Assembly (NCBI GenBank): GCA_022925895.1
Contig: JAKSYS010000402.1
Span: 1-56,051, forward strand
Direction: 5' to 3'
DNA from: Fragilaria crotonensis
Taxonomy: Eukaryota; Bacillariophyta; Fragilariophyceae; Fragilariales; Fragilariaceae
DNA: 56,051 bases
Part shown: positions 10,901-21,416 of the stretch, one piece after another
Layout: every line of letters starts with the position of its first letter
Numbering within the stretch: position 1 is the first letter of the stretch
Position numbers and translations under genes: made by a program
The notes under the pieces: generated by a model
What the model was told of the DNA's origin: nothing
What the model saw: only the letters and a program-made list of their open reading frames with translations
Database searches by the model: none

Positions 10901-13900
10901 GTCATGCCTCATTCTGCTGCACCAGACACAGCTTTGTTAAATTGTCCTCATGCAGCTCTTTCAAAGCAAGTCAATAATGCATATCTGCCAGTCTATGATC
11001 CATTTTCTAATGGACAACTTGAATTATCAGTAGACCAGCAGTGATGCAACCACATAGAAAACATGTTGTAGACCAGCACCACATAACCAAGAATATCATG
11101 CAACAATTTACACCTGTACTCAAGCTAGGGAACCAGTTGTTTGCCTTCATCCTTGCCAGCATCCATCAGTGCACAAAACTAAACTCACCAAACTCATGGT
11201 GCTGTATCTCATGGCTTATACAATCTCTTTCATGATTTGGCACAGTGCTGGTGCATTTATTTAAGAATATGACAAGAGTGGGTTCTTCCTTGTCATGACT
11301 CTGAGAATTCATTCTTTGTTTGCTGCAGCACCAACATAAAACATACCATTCTCCCTTACATATGCAACGATGATATACTAATTTTCATCTTGCTATGGAA
11401 ATTGTGTGCGTACTACGTCAACGTGCTGATGTAGTTCGGTCGGTAATTAGGTTTGTCATCTTCTTCCCAACCGTGAAACACAGATTGTTATACCAACGTC
11501 GCAGTTCATCCGTTTGGTGTTCTGGGCTTTGACGCTTTGTATCATGGTTGGCATGCGTGTCATAAATATCCTTCGACAGTCTGGATGAAATAATGGAGAT
11601 AGCAATTTCATGTCAATCTATTTTCCAGACATGATGAGCGTTACAGTTGTAACTTTGTAAATGGACACTATTTTGACATTATCATAATGTGTTGTGTTGT
11701 TGCATTATAGAGGAAGGACATCAGATGGTGGTAATCATCATCCCTTTGCACATTGAGGTTGATGACGAGCAAAGGGCAACATTTCCCACTTCTCCCGAAG
11801 TGGTTCCACCAATATTGGGCACTCCCTATTCGGCTATTCAGATTCACTTCTTATGGAAACACTCTGTTGATCAGCAGTGTTGTGGTTCTTCCAGTTACAG
11901 ACAAAGATCTCACATAAAATGTCTTTAAGGTGTGCAACCAAAAACCCCAGCAATGTGTGGTTTGTACTGTAACAAATGCAATTTGACATGCCTTTTTGGG
12001 ACTGAGTTTGATCGAGAATTTTTACCCAAGAACAAGCTTACTAGTAGAAGTTGTACACTGCACAACTTGTAAGATATTGTGCGACAGTTCCCCTCCACCA
12101 GCAGTTCCCAGCAGATGCGTTTAGCTCCCAGCATAGGGCAAGAGCTCTGCTTCCAGAGGTTGATGCTGGTTGAACCACCATTCTGCCAGTCAGCTGCGCA
12201 AATTTATCTGCCTTCAACAATTGTATTGCTTTGTCATCTCTCAGTTCTGGATCTGCTGTGTCGCATCCTTGCTTGTCATTGGACAGTAACCAGTGTAAAC
12301 AAATTTCCCGGTCCATATCACCTGTCATCAGCAAGTTGACCGCAACTGACCAATGCCTATTGATGAGAACAATCTTCAAACCGCTTCTTAGTATAGTCTT
12401 GTAAGGCAGTCTTATTTGGTACAGATGCACCCTTCTGTGGCTTCTGTGGAACAGGCAGCCAATTTGTTGGGACCAGGTGATGGTCATTTGTGAAAGAGAA
12501 TTATCACAGTATCTTTGCTGTTCCCAAATGTGTACTAGCTAGTAGGGCACACCAACATACTCCACTGGTTGGCTTCAAGCTTCACATCACTGTCTCCTTG
12601 ATCTAAGAAGATGTATCCATTGATACACCTGATATACTCTCTGCAATTTCTTATGACAGTGTAATGATGCTGGCTGCAGCAGACTGCTTGCCAAGAATAT
12701 ACAAGAAATCAAGTGCCCACAGGCACAGCGGCTTGTCCAGCATGCTGAATGAAACCTCACACTTTGTGAAAAAATCCATTGCTGTGTCCAAGTTGATGAT
12801 GATTCCTGTGTTGAAGTGCCAGACCTTGACAAAGAAGCATTCAATATCTAGTATCAGTATCAAATGAGGTCCAAAGTACCTCGTCAAGCAGATGGGCGAA
12901 AGTGAGGATGTTCATCCACATCAAAATGCAATATTGGCGAGACCCCCGCCAGTAAAAGAATGCAATCATCAATTCCATTGAAGTGAAGGCAAGTATCTTT
13001 GAAGAAGTCAGGACTGAATTGGCAGGTACCAGCCAGCCAACAATTTCTTAGAGCTGACAAACTCCTGTGCTAGACATGCCCCAGCAAGTTAGCATCATTG
13101 AGCCATGCGTCTAAGTAGAATTGAGTACTAGGAGCAACATTACTCATTCTCCTGACTCAACCACCAAAGGACAATTGGCACTAGTGTTGGGCCAAATCCA
13201 ACAGAAGTCAATGTATCAAATCGATCCTGATGCATGTCTCAAACTCTCTAATAATCTTCTGAACTGGACATCAAATACATCATTTCCTCATAATGATCAA
13301 AGTCACTATCATCCTCATGCATTGCAACCATTGCTGTTTGACATGATTGTGGCGATTTTGCTGGAGAAATCTTTCCTTGCTTGTTGTTGATGTGATGGTT
13401 ATTGCTGAGCACTTCAAACTAGTTCGCTCACATGCACCTCCTCTGTAGCTACTACTACAATGCAGGTCTTCAAATAATACCCATGCATCATAGCACCAAT
13501 ATGCATGTAATAGCACCAATGCTGGTGTGTACAATGTACACTGCTCCACTTCAAGTATGAAGACTGAGTGCACAACTGGTCTTGTCTGGATGCATTCAAG
13601 GGGCAACAAGAAGTCAACTTCAATTGTTGTTGATCTTTATGAGCATCACTGAAAAATGATGTGTCGCTCCAATGGTGCCAAGGGGCATGCAAATTCAAGC
13701 ACACCAACACTCACTAGCTACTTCTCCTTAGCTTACTGCTGCAAACCATCATGCTGAGCTTCTTGCCTGGCAACTCCTCCAAATGATGACAACAACACAC
13801 CACCTTATTTGGCTCTCCGGCATTGTTTGCTGACAATGTCCCGTCTTGTAGAGTTCCTCCCTGGCAAAATGAGCTTGAAGCTGATCTTGAAGCGCAGCAT

Positions 13901-14898
13901 GAATGACTGAATTGCTTTTCTCAAACAAAATGCCGCCCCGCTGTAATGTGCAACATGTATGGAAGAATTGATACACCAGGCAGGTGAGAAAGGAAAAGGA
14001 TAGAAACAATGGAAGCATCTCATTACTCAACAGCAACGCAATGCACTCTTGTCTCCAGCTTCGGGGCCATCCAGTGATCTTTCCATCCTTTACGACCTGC
14101 CTGACAATATAATGTGACCCCGCCGCTTCCATGGCAATCTTGAGTCTGTGAAAGTTATCCTCGTGACCTCGTCGGGTAATTGTATCATACTAGAACCAGT
14201 AAATTGTATACCTTCAACACCAGCCAGAAATACCAAGATTCGATTCTGCTTAACCTGCAACTTGTGCTGATGGTTACCATTGTTGTCGTGTTTGAAGCAA
14301 ATGCAATTCAAAGTCAATAGAACGAAAGGCATCAAGCTCGCTCCTACCTGATGCTATATTCCAAATCCACGCGCGAAGACAAAATTTTCTGGTTTGAGGC
14401 CGTGAATGTTGATAAAATCCTTGAAAAACATAGCTGATACTCGTAGTATGTTGTAGTCTGCCTTCATTGATGCCATGTTACCACCTCTATCAACTCCTTT
14501 AGCAAGAGCACGTGTCCTGCCAGCCTCTCCATATTGGAATAAGGAATAAGGAAAAACCGTTGCGTTGAGAATTTCGTCACATATACCAAAAAGTCATATT
14601 CGCTGAATATTAGAAAATTTACATCTTTTTCGGGTTCCATGAAATTAACAGGATGCCTTGTGACTTTGGACGCCGGACCGTAGTAGTACACTGTAGACGG
14701 TAGAGAGTAGAGACTAGAATACAGTCCATCGTCCATCCCACACCCAATCCGCATATCAAACGTCAAATATCTGTATATGAATATATATATATTACATCAC
14801 ATCTAATCTTCATATCTTGCATCTTTGTTGTTGTATCTGTACCAACTCTCCAGGTCTACTAAATCTAGGCTACCGATAGAGCTGTTAACAAATTGAAC
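7915..14898. other. Seven-kilobase region without an intact gene
   Basis: Only short frames occur. Minus-strand frames at 12041-12487, 12651-12887, 13749-14132 and 14090-14335 have somewhat protein-like composition (for example ARNDQ-rich stretches and LQDQLQAHFAREELYK), which would fit decayed coding sequence or a transposon relic. No family motif, terminal repeat or catalytic triplet could be identified. One minus-strand frame (9978-9649) contains the words AKATFPN and AKATFPK about 50 bases apart, a small internal duplication. Confidence 0.4.
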
Positions 14899-16150
14899 AT
14901 GAACCAAGATACAAGCAAGGAAGAAGCACTGCTGATGATTGGGGCGGAAGTTGTGATTGAGGAAGGCGCCGTTGTATCAGTATCAACTGCAACAATGCCA
15001 GATGCCAATCGATGGGAAACGATGCCATCAGTATCTGAGTTTGCGTCGTCGCTGGTTGTCTTGAACCTTCATAAAGCGAGGTACATTGAATGTCTTCATA
15101 GTTCTGTATGTCAATTGACGATGCTCAAGAAACTCGTGTTGACACACTGTGATCGCCTTACCACACTGCCTGCCGCTATTGGGAAATTGAAGTCGCTGGA
15201 GGTGGTATGTAAAAATGCTGATGACGTTGTCAAGAAGTACGACTCTGCCTTGCCGTCACCTTTCTTGATCCTCACTGAGCCGTGATTCCTCTTTCTTGTT
15301 GCTTTTGCAAGCTCGATCTTTCGGATTCGCCATCAATCAGCTCTCTCCCGGATACCATTGGAGACTTGACAAAGTGAGTATAGATTTGTTCAAATTGTAT
15401 TGCACCGTCACCACAACTCCTTTGCTCCCGTCTGACTGTTGAACAATTGATTATTGCGTGTCATGATCTCATGTGTGTATGCTTTCACTTGTATGCAATG
15501 TATACGACTGTACATATACATCAGTCTGCACATTGATCATTGGTGGATCGGACGGGACGACTGGAAACAAACTCCTCACGGCATTGCCCGAATCAATTGG
15601 TGCATTGTCTTTGACGTTGCGTGTATTGAATTTAAACAAATGCAAGGCCCTCGAATCACTTCCGGAATCGATTGGAAATTTATCCCAATTGCAATACTTG
15701 TACATGCGAGAATGCAAATGCATTCCAGAGTTACCCCTGTCGATTTTGAATTGTACCAATCTGATTGAAGTTGGTCTTTCCAAGTGTATATCCCTGACTC
15801 GTTTACCTGACGACATTGGTAGATGGAACAAACTTGAAGATTTGATCTTGACCAAGTGCAAAGTGTTGAAGGAATTGCCAGACGGGTTGGGAGATTGTCG
15901 AAATTTGTGTTTTCTGGATATCCGTGGTTGCAAAATCCTCACAACTCTGCCACCATCGTTGGGACGTCTCTCGAATCTCCGACATTTGGATATGAGCAGT
16001 TGTAAAGCGTTAATCAGTTTGCCCGAGGAATTGGGAGAGTTGAAGTCTTTGCAGAAATTGTTGCTCAACGACTGTCGAAGCCTCACGACGATTCCAGACA
16101 CGTTGCTGAAATTCCAAACTATCGCCGAGGGATGGCCGGAAGCAAGTTGA
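14899..16150 (+). CDS. Leucine-rich repeat protein
   Basis: Predicted soluble solenoid protein. It has about nine repeats of 23-24 residues of the type LxxLPxxIGxLxxLxxLxLxxC, for example LESLPESIGNLSQLQYLYM and LTTLPPSLGRLSNLRHLDM. The Cys in the variable part and the LPxxIG core resemble plant-type intracellular LRR proteins; no kinase, NB-ARC or membrane segment is present. Exons: 14899-15204, then a GTATGT intron (15205-15311), a 62-base exon (15312-15373: LDLSDSPSISSLPDTIGDL), a GTGAGT intron, and a last exon that probably begins at 15525. The last splice is one base out of phase with the repeat frame, so either a base is missing or the real junction differs. The N-terminal 50 residues are not repeat-like. 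The partner and process are unknown. The gene converges with the minus-strand dehydratase gene 56 bases away. Confidence 0.8.
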
Positions 16151-16205
16151 TGATATACTTCAGTGCAACGACAGAATAAAGGTCGCCATTAGGGTGATGG
16201 TACTA

Positions 16206-16901
16206 CTAAATTTGTTTAATTTCAGGCTTGGCTTTTCCTCGAGCAAAGTACTTTTTTCGTTGTCGCAGGAGTTGCTTCATGAGAGGATAGAATCCAGCTG
16301 GCCACAACATGGCGGCCAGATAGAGCAACGGTCGACCTTGAGAGGCGGCTCGAATGACCATGAACATTTCTCCAGCTGCTCCGAGTGGAAACAAGATGGG
16401 GCCGACAGTATAACGAATAGATTTGGCAACCCTTCCATCGGGAAGCATACCATCCACTGCAAAGCACCCAAAGCGAACAACTTCTCCCAACGACCAGCAA
16501 AGTGCTGTAAATAGATGCTGCCATGATGTACATCCAATCATGGGCGTTACTAACAATTCTGTTCCTGTTCGAACTGACGCAAATAGCAGTACCTGGAGGG
16601 GTTTGGACCGCGTCAACCCCAACAGTGATGTTGCCAGTTCCGTCATGGAAACCGCGAGCGCGGCAAAAAGAGCTGGTCGCAGAGTACCATCACAAAAGTC
16701 ATCCTGGAAGGCTGTGCTTGTGCTGGACCAATCCTGAAAGGCAAATGTATAGTAAATGAACAGAACTCTCAACCAGATGAGACAGGTGATGGAATTGCTG
16801 GCGACTAGGATCAGGCGATGGCGAGCAGTTGAACTGACAACTGGCAGTAGTGTCGTATCAGCGTCATTGATTGTGACCTTATTCGTTCGAGTTTCCACCA
16901 T
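16206..16901 (-). CDS. PHS1/HACD-type 3-hydroxyacyl-CoA dehydratase-like membrane protein
   Basis: 231 residues from ATG 16901, with several hydrophobic segments. It matches the PTPLA/HACD/PHS1 family of ER enzymes that dehydrate 3-hydroxyacyl-CoA during very-long-chain fatty acid elongation. Family landmarks seen: ALxVSMTELATSLLGLTRS (about 84-99), the block from TELLV to FTALCWSLGEVVRF (about 114-144), and SIRYTVGPILFPLGAAGE (161-178). The basic C-terminus (RQRKKYFARGKAK) would be cytosolic. In yeast PHS1 the catalytic pair is Tyr and Glu in the motif YPxGxxxE. Here the Glu (E178) is kept but the Tyr position is Phe (F171, codon TTT at 16391-16389), so the usual catalysis may be impaired. 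It could instead be a regulatory PTPL-like paralogue. The codon is clearly TTT, and one base would separate it from a Tyr codon. Confidence 0.8.
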   Translation of the reverse strand: MVETRTNKVTINDADTTLLPVVSSTARHRLILVASNSITCLIWLRVLFIYYTFAFQDWSSTSTAFQDDFCDGTLRPALFAALAVSMTELATSLLGLTRSKPLQVLLFASVRTGTELLVTPMIGCTSWQHLFTALCWSLGEVVRFGCFAVDGMLPDGRVAKSIRYTVGPILFPLGAAGEMFMVIRAASQGRPLLYLAAMLWPAGFYPLMKQLLRQRKKYFARGKAKPEIKQI

Positions 16902-18031
16902 TGTTGACAATCAGAATGCAGGTGGCCGAACTGGGTCTTGGTCGATGTGATGTGCAAATGTGCTAATGTGCGTCCACACTTTGCTAACCGAGCAGTTCGA
17001 CCTCGATCCAGTGATGGAATGTAATGACTTGGAAGTGTTTGATGTACGAGGGGGGAAAATGTGCATGAATCGTACCAGGTATAGCTATTCAAGGTACGAG
17101 TCCGAGAGAGATGATCCGCGTATCATGCGAAACGTTGAGATGTGAGTTTTCGCACGCGGAATAATCTTTTATCAACGGATCGACCATCGGAACGAACTGC
17201 CCTGCGCTCCAATTCTATTTGTTCTTTGTTGACCACAGTACAGTGCTTGTGCTGTACTAGTACTCCAGTACTCGGAGTACCGAGTACTCGTCCTATACAG
17301 CGAACGGAACACTGGAATACTGATTCGAGCATACTCCATAAACATACATGTATATTTAATATTTACCAAACATTTCGAGTACTGTGGTCCCGTACGATAT
17401 TGCTACACAATTTATAACCAGAGATTCTCTACCTCTAAATTGTGGTCCGTTCTTCAAGGGCGTCTATCATAGTTTCTATTTTCTCTCTAGCTACGTCTAT
17501 GCTCGAACAGTCTTCTCCGGAGTACAACTCGGATCGACGATCGAACATGTCGACGTTGTGCTCCCGTCAGCCACAGCGTACTGTGTCCCAAGCATGGAAC
17601 CCGTTATAAAGGTTCTCCTTATATGTATACACTGAATTTCGATGAACGTGGAATGATCCACGTCAATATTCAACCTATAGTAGCGCAAGGTTGGAGGAGA
17701 AGCACAAGGAACACCCCAATCCCCGTCGAACCATTTCCTGTTCTCAGAGTACATTCCACGACAAATCCGCAAGCTACAATGAAGAACTATTCAATGGATG
17801 TAATGTTTTGCGTAGCAACGGTGATTTTCTAGTTTAACACCACCAGCAAAAAAAGGGCGTGCCGTCCACCCAATATTACACTTTTACCGGGGTTTTCTTC
17901 TTTTTCGCTCTCCGAAACCAAAAGGACTCTCCACAATCCCAACGCCGAAAATTCCACAATCGAAGAGAGAGACAGAGAGAGATCTATTGTTTCCAGAGTT
18001 TTAAAAAAAGGGCAAAACAAGTATCTGTCGT
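16902..18031. other. Intergenic region rich in GTAC palindromes
   Basis: No coding frame is recognised. The region contains many GTAC words, including a 9-bp stem hairpin at 17267-17288 and a nearby GTACAG...CTGTAC pair at about 17238. The last 200 bases (17830-18031) are probably the 3' UTR of the plastid-protein gene on the minus strand. Confidence 0.5.
17267..17288. repeat. 9-bp GTAC-type hairpin
   Basis: AGTACTCGG (17267-17275), loop AGTA, CCGAGTACT (17280-17288), an exact inverted repeat. It is similar in design to 184-215. Their recurrence suggests a family of short intergenic palindromes in this genome. Confidence 0.65.
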
Positions 18032-18707
18032 TTAGTAGTACTTTCCATCAGCCTTACCCTGAGCATCAAGGATTCCGGTCCAGTAGCTGGCTTCAAAGTT
18101 GGCCTTGGCGTTGACATCGACCTGAACCTGAACAACTCCACCGGCTGTCTTGACAGGGTAGGTTGGGACACCAATGGGGTCGAAAAGTCCTCCGAGAAGC
18201 TTTCCAATTCCACCAGGGCACCATGGTCCAACAACTTCTCCAGTCTTCAAGGAGAACTTGGTTCCGAGAACTGGGTCAGCGATAGTTCCGTCGTTTCCAA
18301 CCTTTCCGAATGAAAGAGGTTGGTTGATTGGGGGGCACTTGTCTCCGAGAGCGTAGACAGATCCCTTAGGGTCCACGGCAATGCAGATAGCAAGTCCTCC
18401 TGCAACTCCGGACGTGGCCTGTCCTGGCTTTGGAAGATCCTGGAGGGAGATGCAAGGAACGTACGCAAGCTTGGATGGAAGCGGTTTCTTCATGGTGAGC
18501 ATGGAGCTGCTCTTGAACTGTAACAAATGGGTCCGAATGGGGTTTCAGCGTGAGATCCAAGAAACGTTCAGGTTCAATCGGCGATTATAATTGAGTGCAA
18601 ATTGCGCGACTCCTTGGTCGGATTTATTTACTTACGGCAGTCTTCAATGGGGTGCCGGTGAAGGCAGCGACAGAGACAGCAAGGGTGGCAAGAATTGCGA
18701 GCTTCAT
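18032..18707 (-). CDS. Plastid-targeted protein with ligand-less Rieske-like domain
   Basis: Two exons on the minus strand: 18707-18636 (24 codons) and 18517-18032, separated by a 118-base GTAAGT...TACAG intron in phase 0; 185 residues. Exon 1 encodes a signal peptide (MKLAILATLAVSVAA) followed by Phe, the diatom plastid-import signature, then a short transit region. The mature part has a layout like a Rieske domain: ICIAVDPKGSVYALGDKCPP, then QPLSFG, then GTKFSLKTGEVVGPWCPGG, corresponding to the usual CxHxGxPL and CPxHGxxFDLxTG boxes. Only the first Cys survives. Both His and the second ligand Cys are absent (CPPI and DPVLG in place of CxH and CPxH), so a 2Fe-2S cluster is not expected. Codon choice is strongly biased, as in abundant plastid proteins. 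It is probably a structural subunit of a thylakoid or stromal complex; which one cannot be told here. Confidence 0.75.
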
Positions 18708-19636
18708 TTTGCTGTGAATGATGCGGATGAAAAAGGTGAGCAAATATGTATATCGAATGTCGAATATAGTCGAGAGGGCGCGACAAAAGAAAGAAAAATA
18801 CACGAATTGAGCACAATATCTGCGTCAGTGAGTCAGCGAACTGCCATGAGGACATGCGCAATATTCCCAGTTTCAACTGGGAACGAATAAACTGTCATGG
18901 GATTGAGCCGACTCATCAATACTTAACACTGAACACGGAATGAACGAAAATGATCCTTTGCAAATCAATTGCTACAAACAAATCTTGAAAGTCCTTCCTT
19001 CTACACCCATCAGCCACAAACAAGCCTTTGGGTCGAGTGATGATCATCAAGTCATTAAACAAGAAGCGCCATCGTCGCACACACCTTTCTTGGGGGGTTG
19101 CGATGAGTTTGTTTTCAACGAAGGCTGCAAGCAAAAATGTACGTAATTGGTCGTACGCCGTCCTCGTAGAAGTCTGCGTACGGCTGCGAGGAACCAGGAT
19201 CGCCTACACATGTTTTATACCGAAGGAGTCGAACCAAGGATCGGCAAGGAGGATACTTCAATAAGATTTCGTCTGTACTCCGTTCGATGAAAAGAGTGAT
19301 GTCATGTTGTCGTCGACAACCTTCATCCGAGGTTCCACCTGAAACCTGACAAATCCCTCCTTCTGTTTGCGGCTTTCGGCAGATTTCGTGACTCTTTCAG
19401 GTTCATCCATCTTCCTCATTGACATTGCGATCTACGGCTGCTGTGTTGTTGCATTCCATCAGTGCAAATCGCAATACGTAATACCGCACCGAGCACCAAA
19501 TACTTCTCGTGCTAGATCGATTATATAGTACATTATTCATTCCTGCATTGCGATAGTGTGGAGGGTGGAGAGTCGACAGACGAAACGGATCCTGACACAG
19601 AACTACGGTAGCATTTGCAAGTGCTTCATGGAGAGA
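18708..19636. other. Divergent promoter region between two plastid-protein genes
   Basis: This stretch separates the minus-strand Rieske-like gene and the plus-strand methyltransferase gene, which are transcribed away from each other. No frame is convincing. No TATA box or defined regulatory motif was identified. Confidence 0.5.
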
Positions 19637-20572
19637 ATGAACAAACGACCTTTTGGTTTGTCACTAGCAGTGCTGCTTCTAACATGTTGGAGCAGCCATG
19701 CCTTTGCCCCATCCATCCAATCGTTCAAGCCTACAACCGCAACGACGACTGCGACACCATGTCGACGTAGTAGCAGGAGTGGGAGTTCATTGACATCGTT
19801 ACAAATGGCCATGGATATGGTAACGTATCTACGAACCGAATGGATCGCAGCTGCGCTGTGTACGAACCAGACACCTCGATCGGCAGACATTTGTTTGCAA
19901 CTCGGAACAGAAGATGGCCGTCTCGTTACCTTTGTTCCACGAACGATTCGTCAGATCATCACCTCGTCGGCAGAGAAAGACGGGACGATTACCGTCGGGG
20001 CACGTAGACAGTTGAAGAAGAATGAAGAAATTCGGAAATGTGCCAAGGTTAAGATTGTGGATCAGCCTGCTGATGACTTATTTGAGGTTGAAGATAACAG
20101 TGTGGATGTTGTTATTTCACTTCAGTGTGCGCAACGAATGATTGACAGCGGGAGAGATTGGAAAAAGGCTGTACGTGAGGCTTGTCGAGTGTTGAAGCCA
20201 GGTGGTCGACTTCTTTGGGTCGAACAAACAACTTTGAACGGGGAGAGTTATTTGAATTACTTGGAGAACCTGTTCACTCAGATATCTGCTGCCGACAAAT
20301 CGACGACTACTGAAGAAGGCCCGGAAGGTGGAGTCTCCAGTCCCACTTTGTATCCAACCTTTGATGATATTGGATGGGATGATGTCAATCTGGTCTTGAT
20401 ACCTCATACTGCCGGAGTTGCTGTGAAGGCATTCGATCCCTCCGCAATCGAAAGCGAGGAGCAGAAGGAGAAAGCCCGCTTGGATGACCTCTCTTTGACT
20501 GCGTTTGAACGAGGTATCAAGAAGCGAAAGAAGAAGAAAAAGAAGAAGGCTGGTGAGGAGTTAGCAAAGTAG
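19637..20572 (+). CDS. Plastid-targeted class I SAM-dependent methyltransferase-like protein
   Basis: 311 residues from ATG 19637; ATG 19628 would add three residues. The N-terminus MNKRPFGLSLAVLLLTCWSS followed by HAFAPSIQ is a signal peptide plus the AFAP plastid-import motif. The central region looks like a methyltransferase-11 fold: DICLQLG at motif I (weak, the usual GxGxG is degenerate), VKIVDQPADDLFEVEDNSVDVVIS (motif II-IV region), then KKAVREACRVLKPGGRLLWVEQT, the diagnostic post-IV block. The C-terminus ends in a long Lys-rich tail (KKRKKKKKKK). Substrate unknown. Because motif I is weak, SAM binding should not be taken for granted. The gene is intact and shows no intron. Confidence 0.7.
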   Translation: MNKRPFGLSLAVLLLTCWSSHAFAPSIQSFKPTTATTTATPCRRSSRSGSSLTSLQMAMDMVTYLRTEWIAAALCTNQTPRSADICLQLGTEDGRLVTFVPRTIRQIITSSAEKDGTITVGARRQLKKNEEIRKCAKVKIVDQPADDLFEVEDNSVDVVISLQCAQRMIDSGRDWKKAVREACRVLKPGGRLLWVEQTTLNGESYLNYLENLFTQISAADKSTTTEEGPEGGVSSPTLYPTFDDIGWDDVNLVLIPHTAGVAVKAFDPSAIESEEQKEKARLDDLSLTAFERGIKKRKKKKKKKAGEELAK

Positions 20573-21416
20573 CGTCCTGAAAAATCGTTAGCACTCTAGC
20601 GTTCTTTGTAGGAACATATCCTCTCGGTGTTACTTACAAGCCTGGGCGCTGGCCATACATCATTTCTTTGGACTAGTAGTGCCTGTTCTAACGGTCGTCC
20701 TAAGATTGGAAGGCGATCCTATTGAAGTGATGACAAATTGCAATTGATTTGACGGATAGAAATCGGAGTCATTTTGGTATGTTTCTGTGTCAACGTATCG
20801 TGGTGAGAGGTGACGAAGCCAAATAGTAATCCTTCGATTTGCATTATGCACCCGCATTAGCCCAGAACTAATCGTCTCCTTTCTCCTCTGTGTGACTGTG
20901 ACAATCTGCACCACAGTTCAGCTGCAGATGCACGAACTGTACAAGACGGTTGAATTCTGAATACTGGTACCAAACTACGGTTGCTCCCTACTGTATAAGT
21001 CCAGTCTACTCTGTGAGTGAGTACTATGAAGTACTCAGTACTGGTCACCTGGTACTTGTTCCTTGTACTGTTGTAGAGTTGGAGTGTGTACCGTCAAAAT
21101 TCAAACGCCAGCGGTCAGCGGCGTCAGCAGCGGATTGCTCCCCGATCCCCGTATGTGTCGTATGTACCCCCTACATAAAGGAACTCCGTCCTTGAACTTT
21201 CTTTTCCTCAGTTTTTTCTTGGATCGTTTTGTAGGGCTACTTTTATGTTATAATCAGCCAGATGTTGAAGCCAGAGCGAATACAATTTGAGGATTCATTA
21301 CTTCTGGATATTTCCAATAAAAATCAGATTGTGTCGACAAGAAACACCCTCCCTCCATCCAAGACATACTGGGTGGCCGATTTTACCTTCTCTCCGACAT
21401 AACAGAGGTCCCTCCC
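20573..21416. other. Intergenic region before the flavoprotein gene
   Basis: No recognised gene. The stretch has GTAC-rich words around 20990-21060. The sequence just upstream of the start has CCATGG repeated (21415-21438 area), so three Met codons are closely spaced at the flavoprotein start. Confidence 0.5.

Noticed and set aside
15469..16101. Minus-strand open frame opposite the LRR gene
   Set aside because: It is a mirror of the regular LRR codons; the repeat pattern is clear only on the plus strand.
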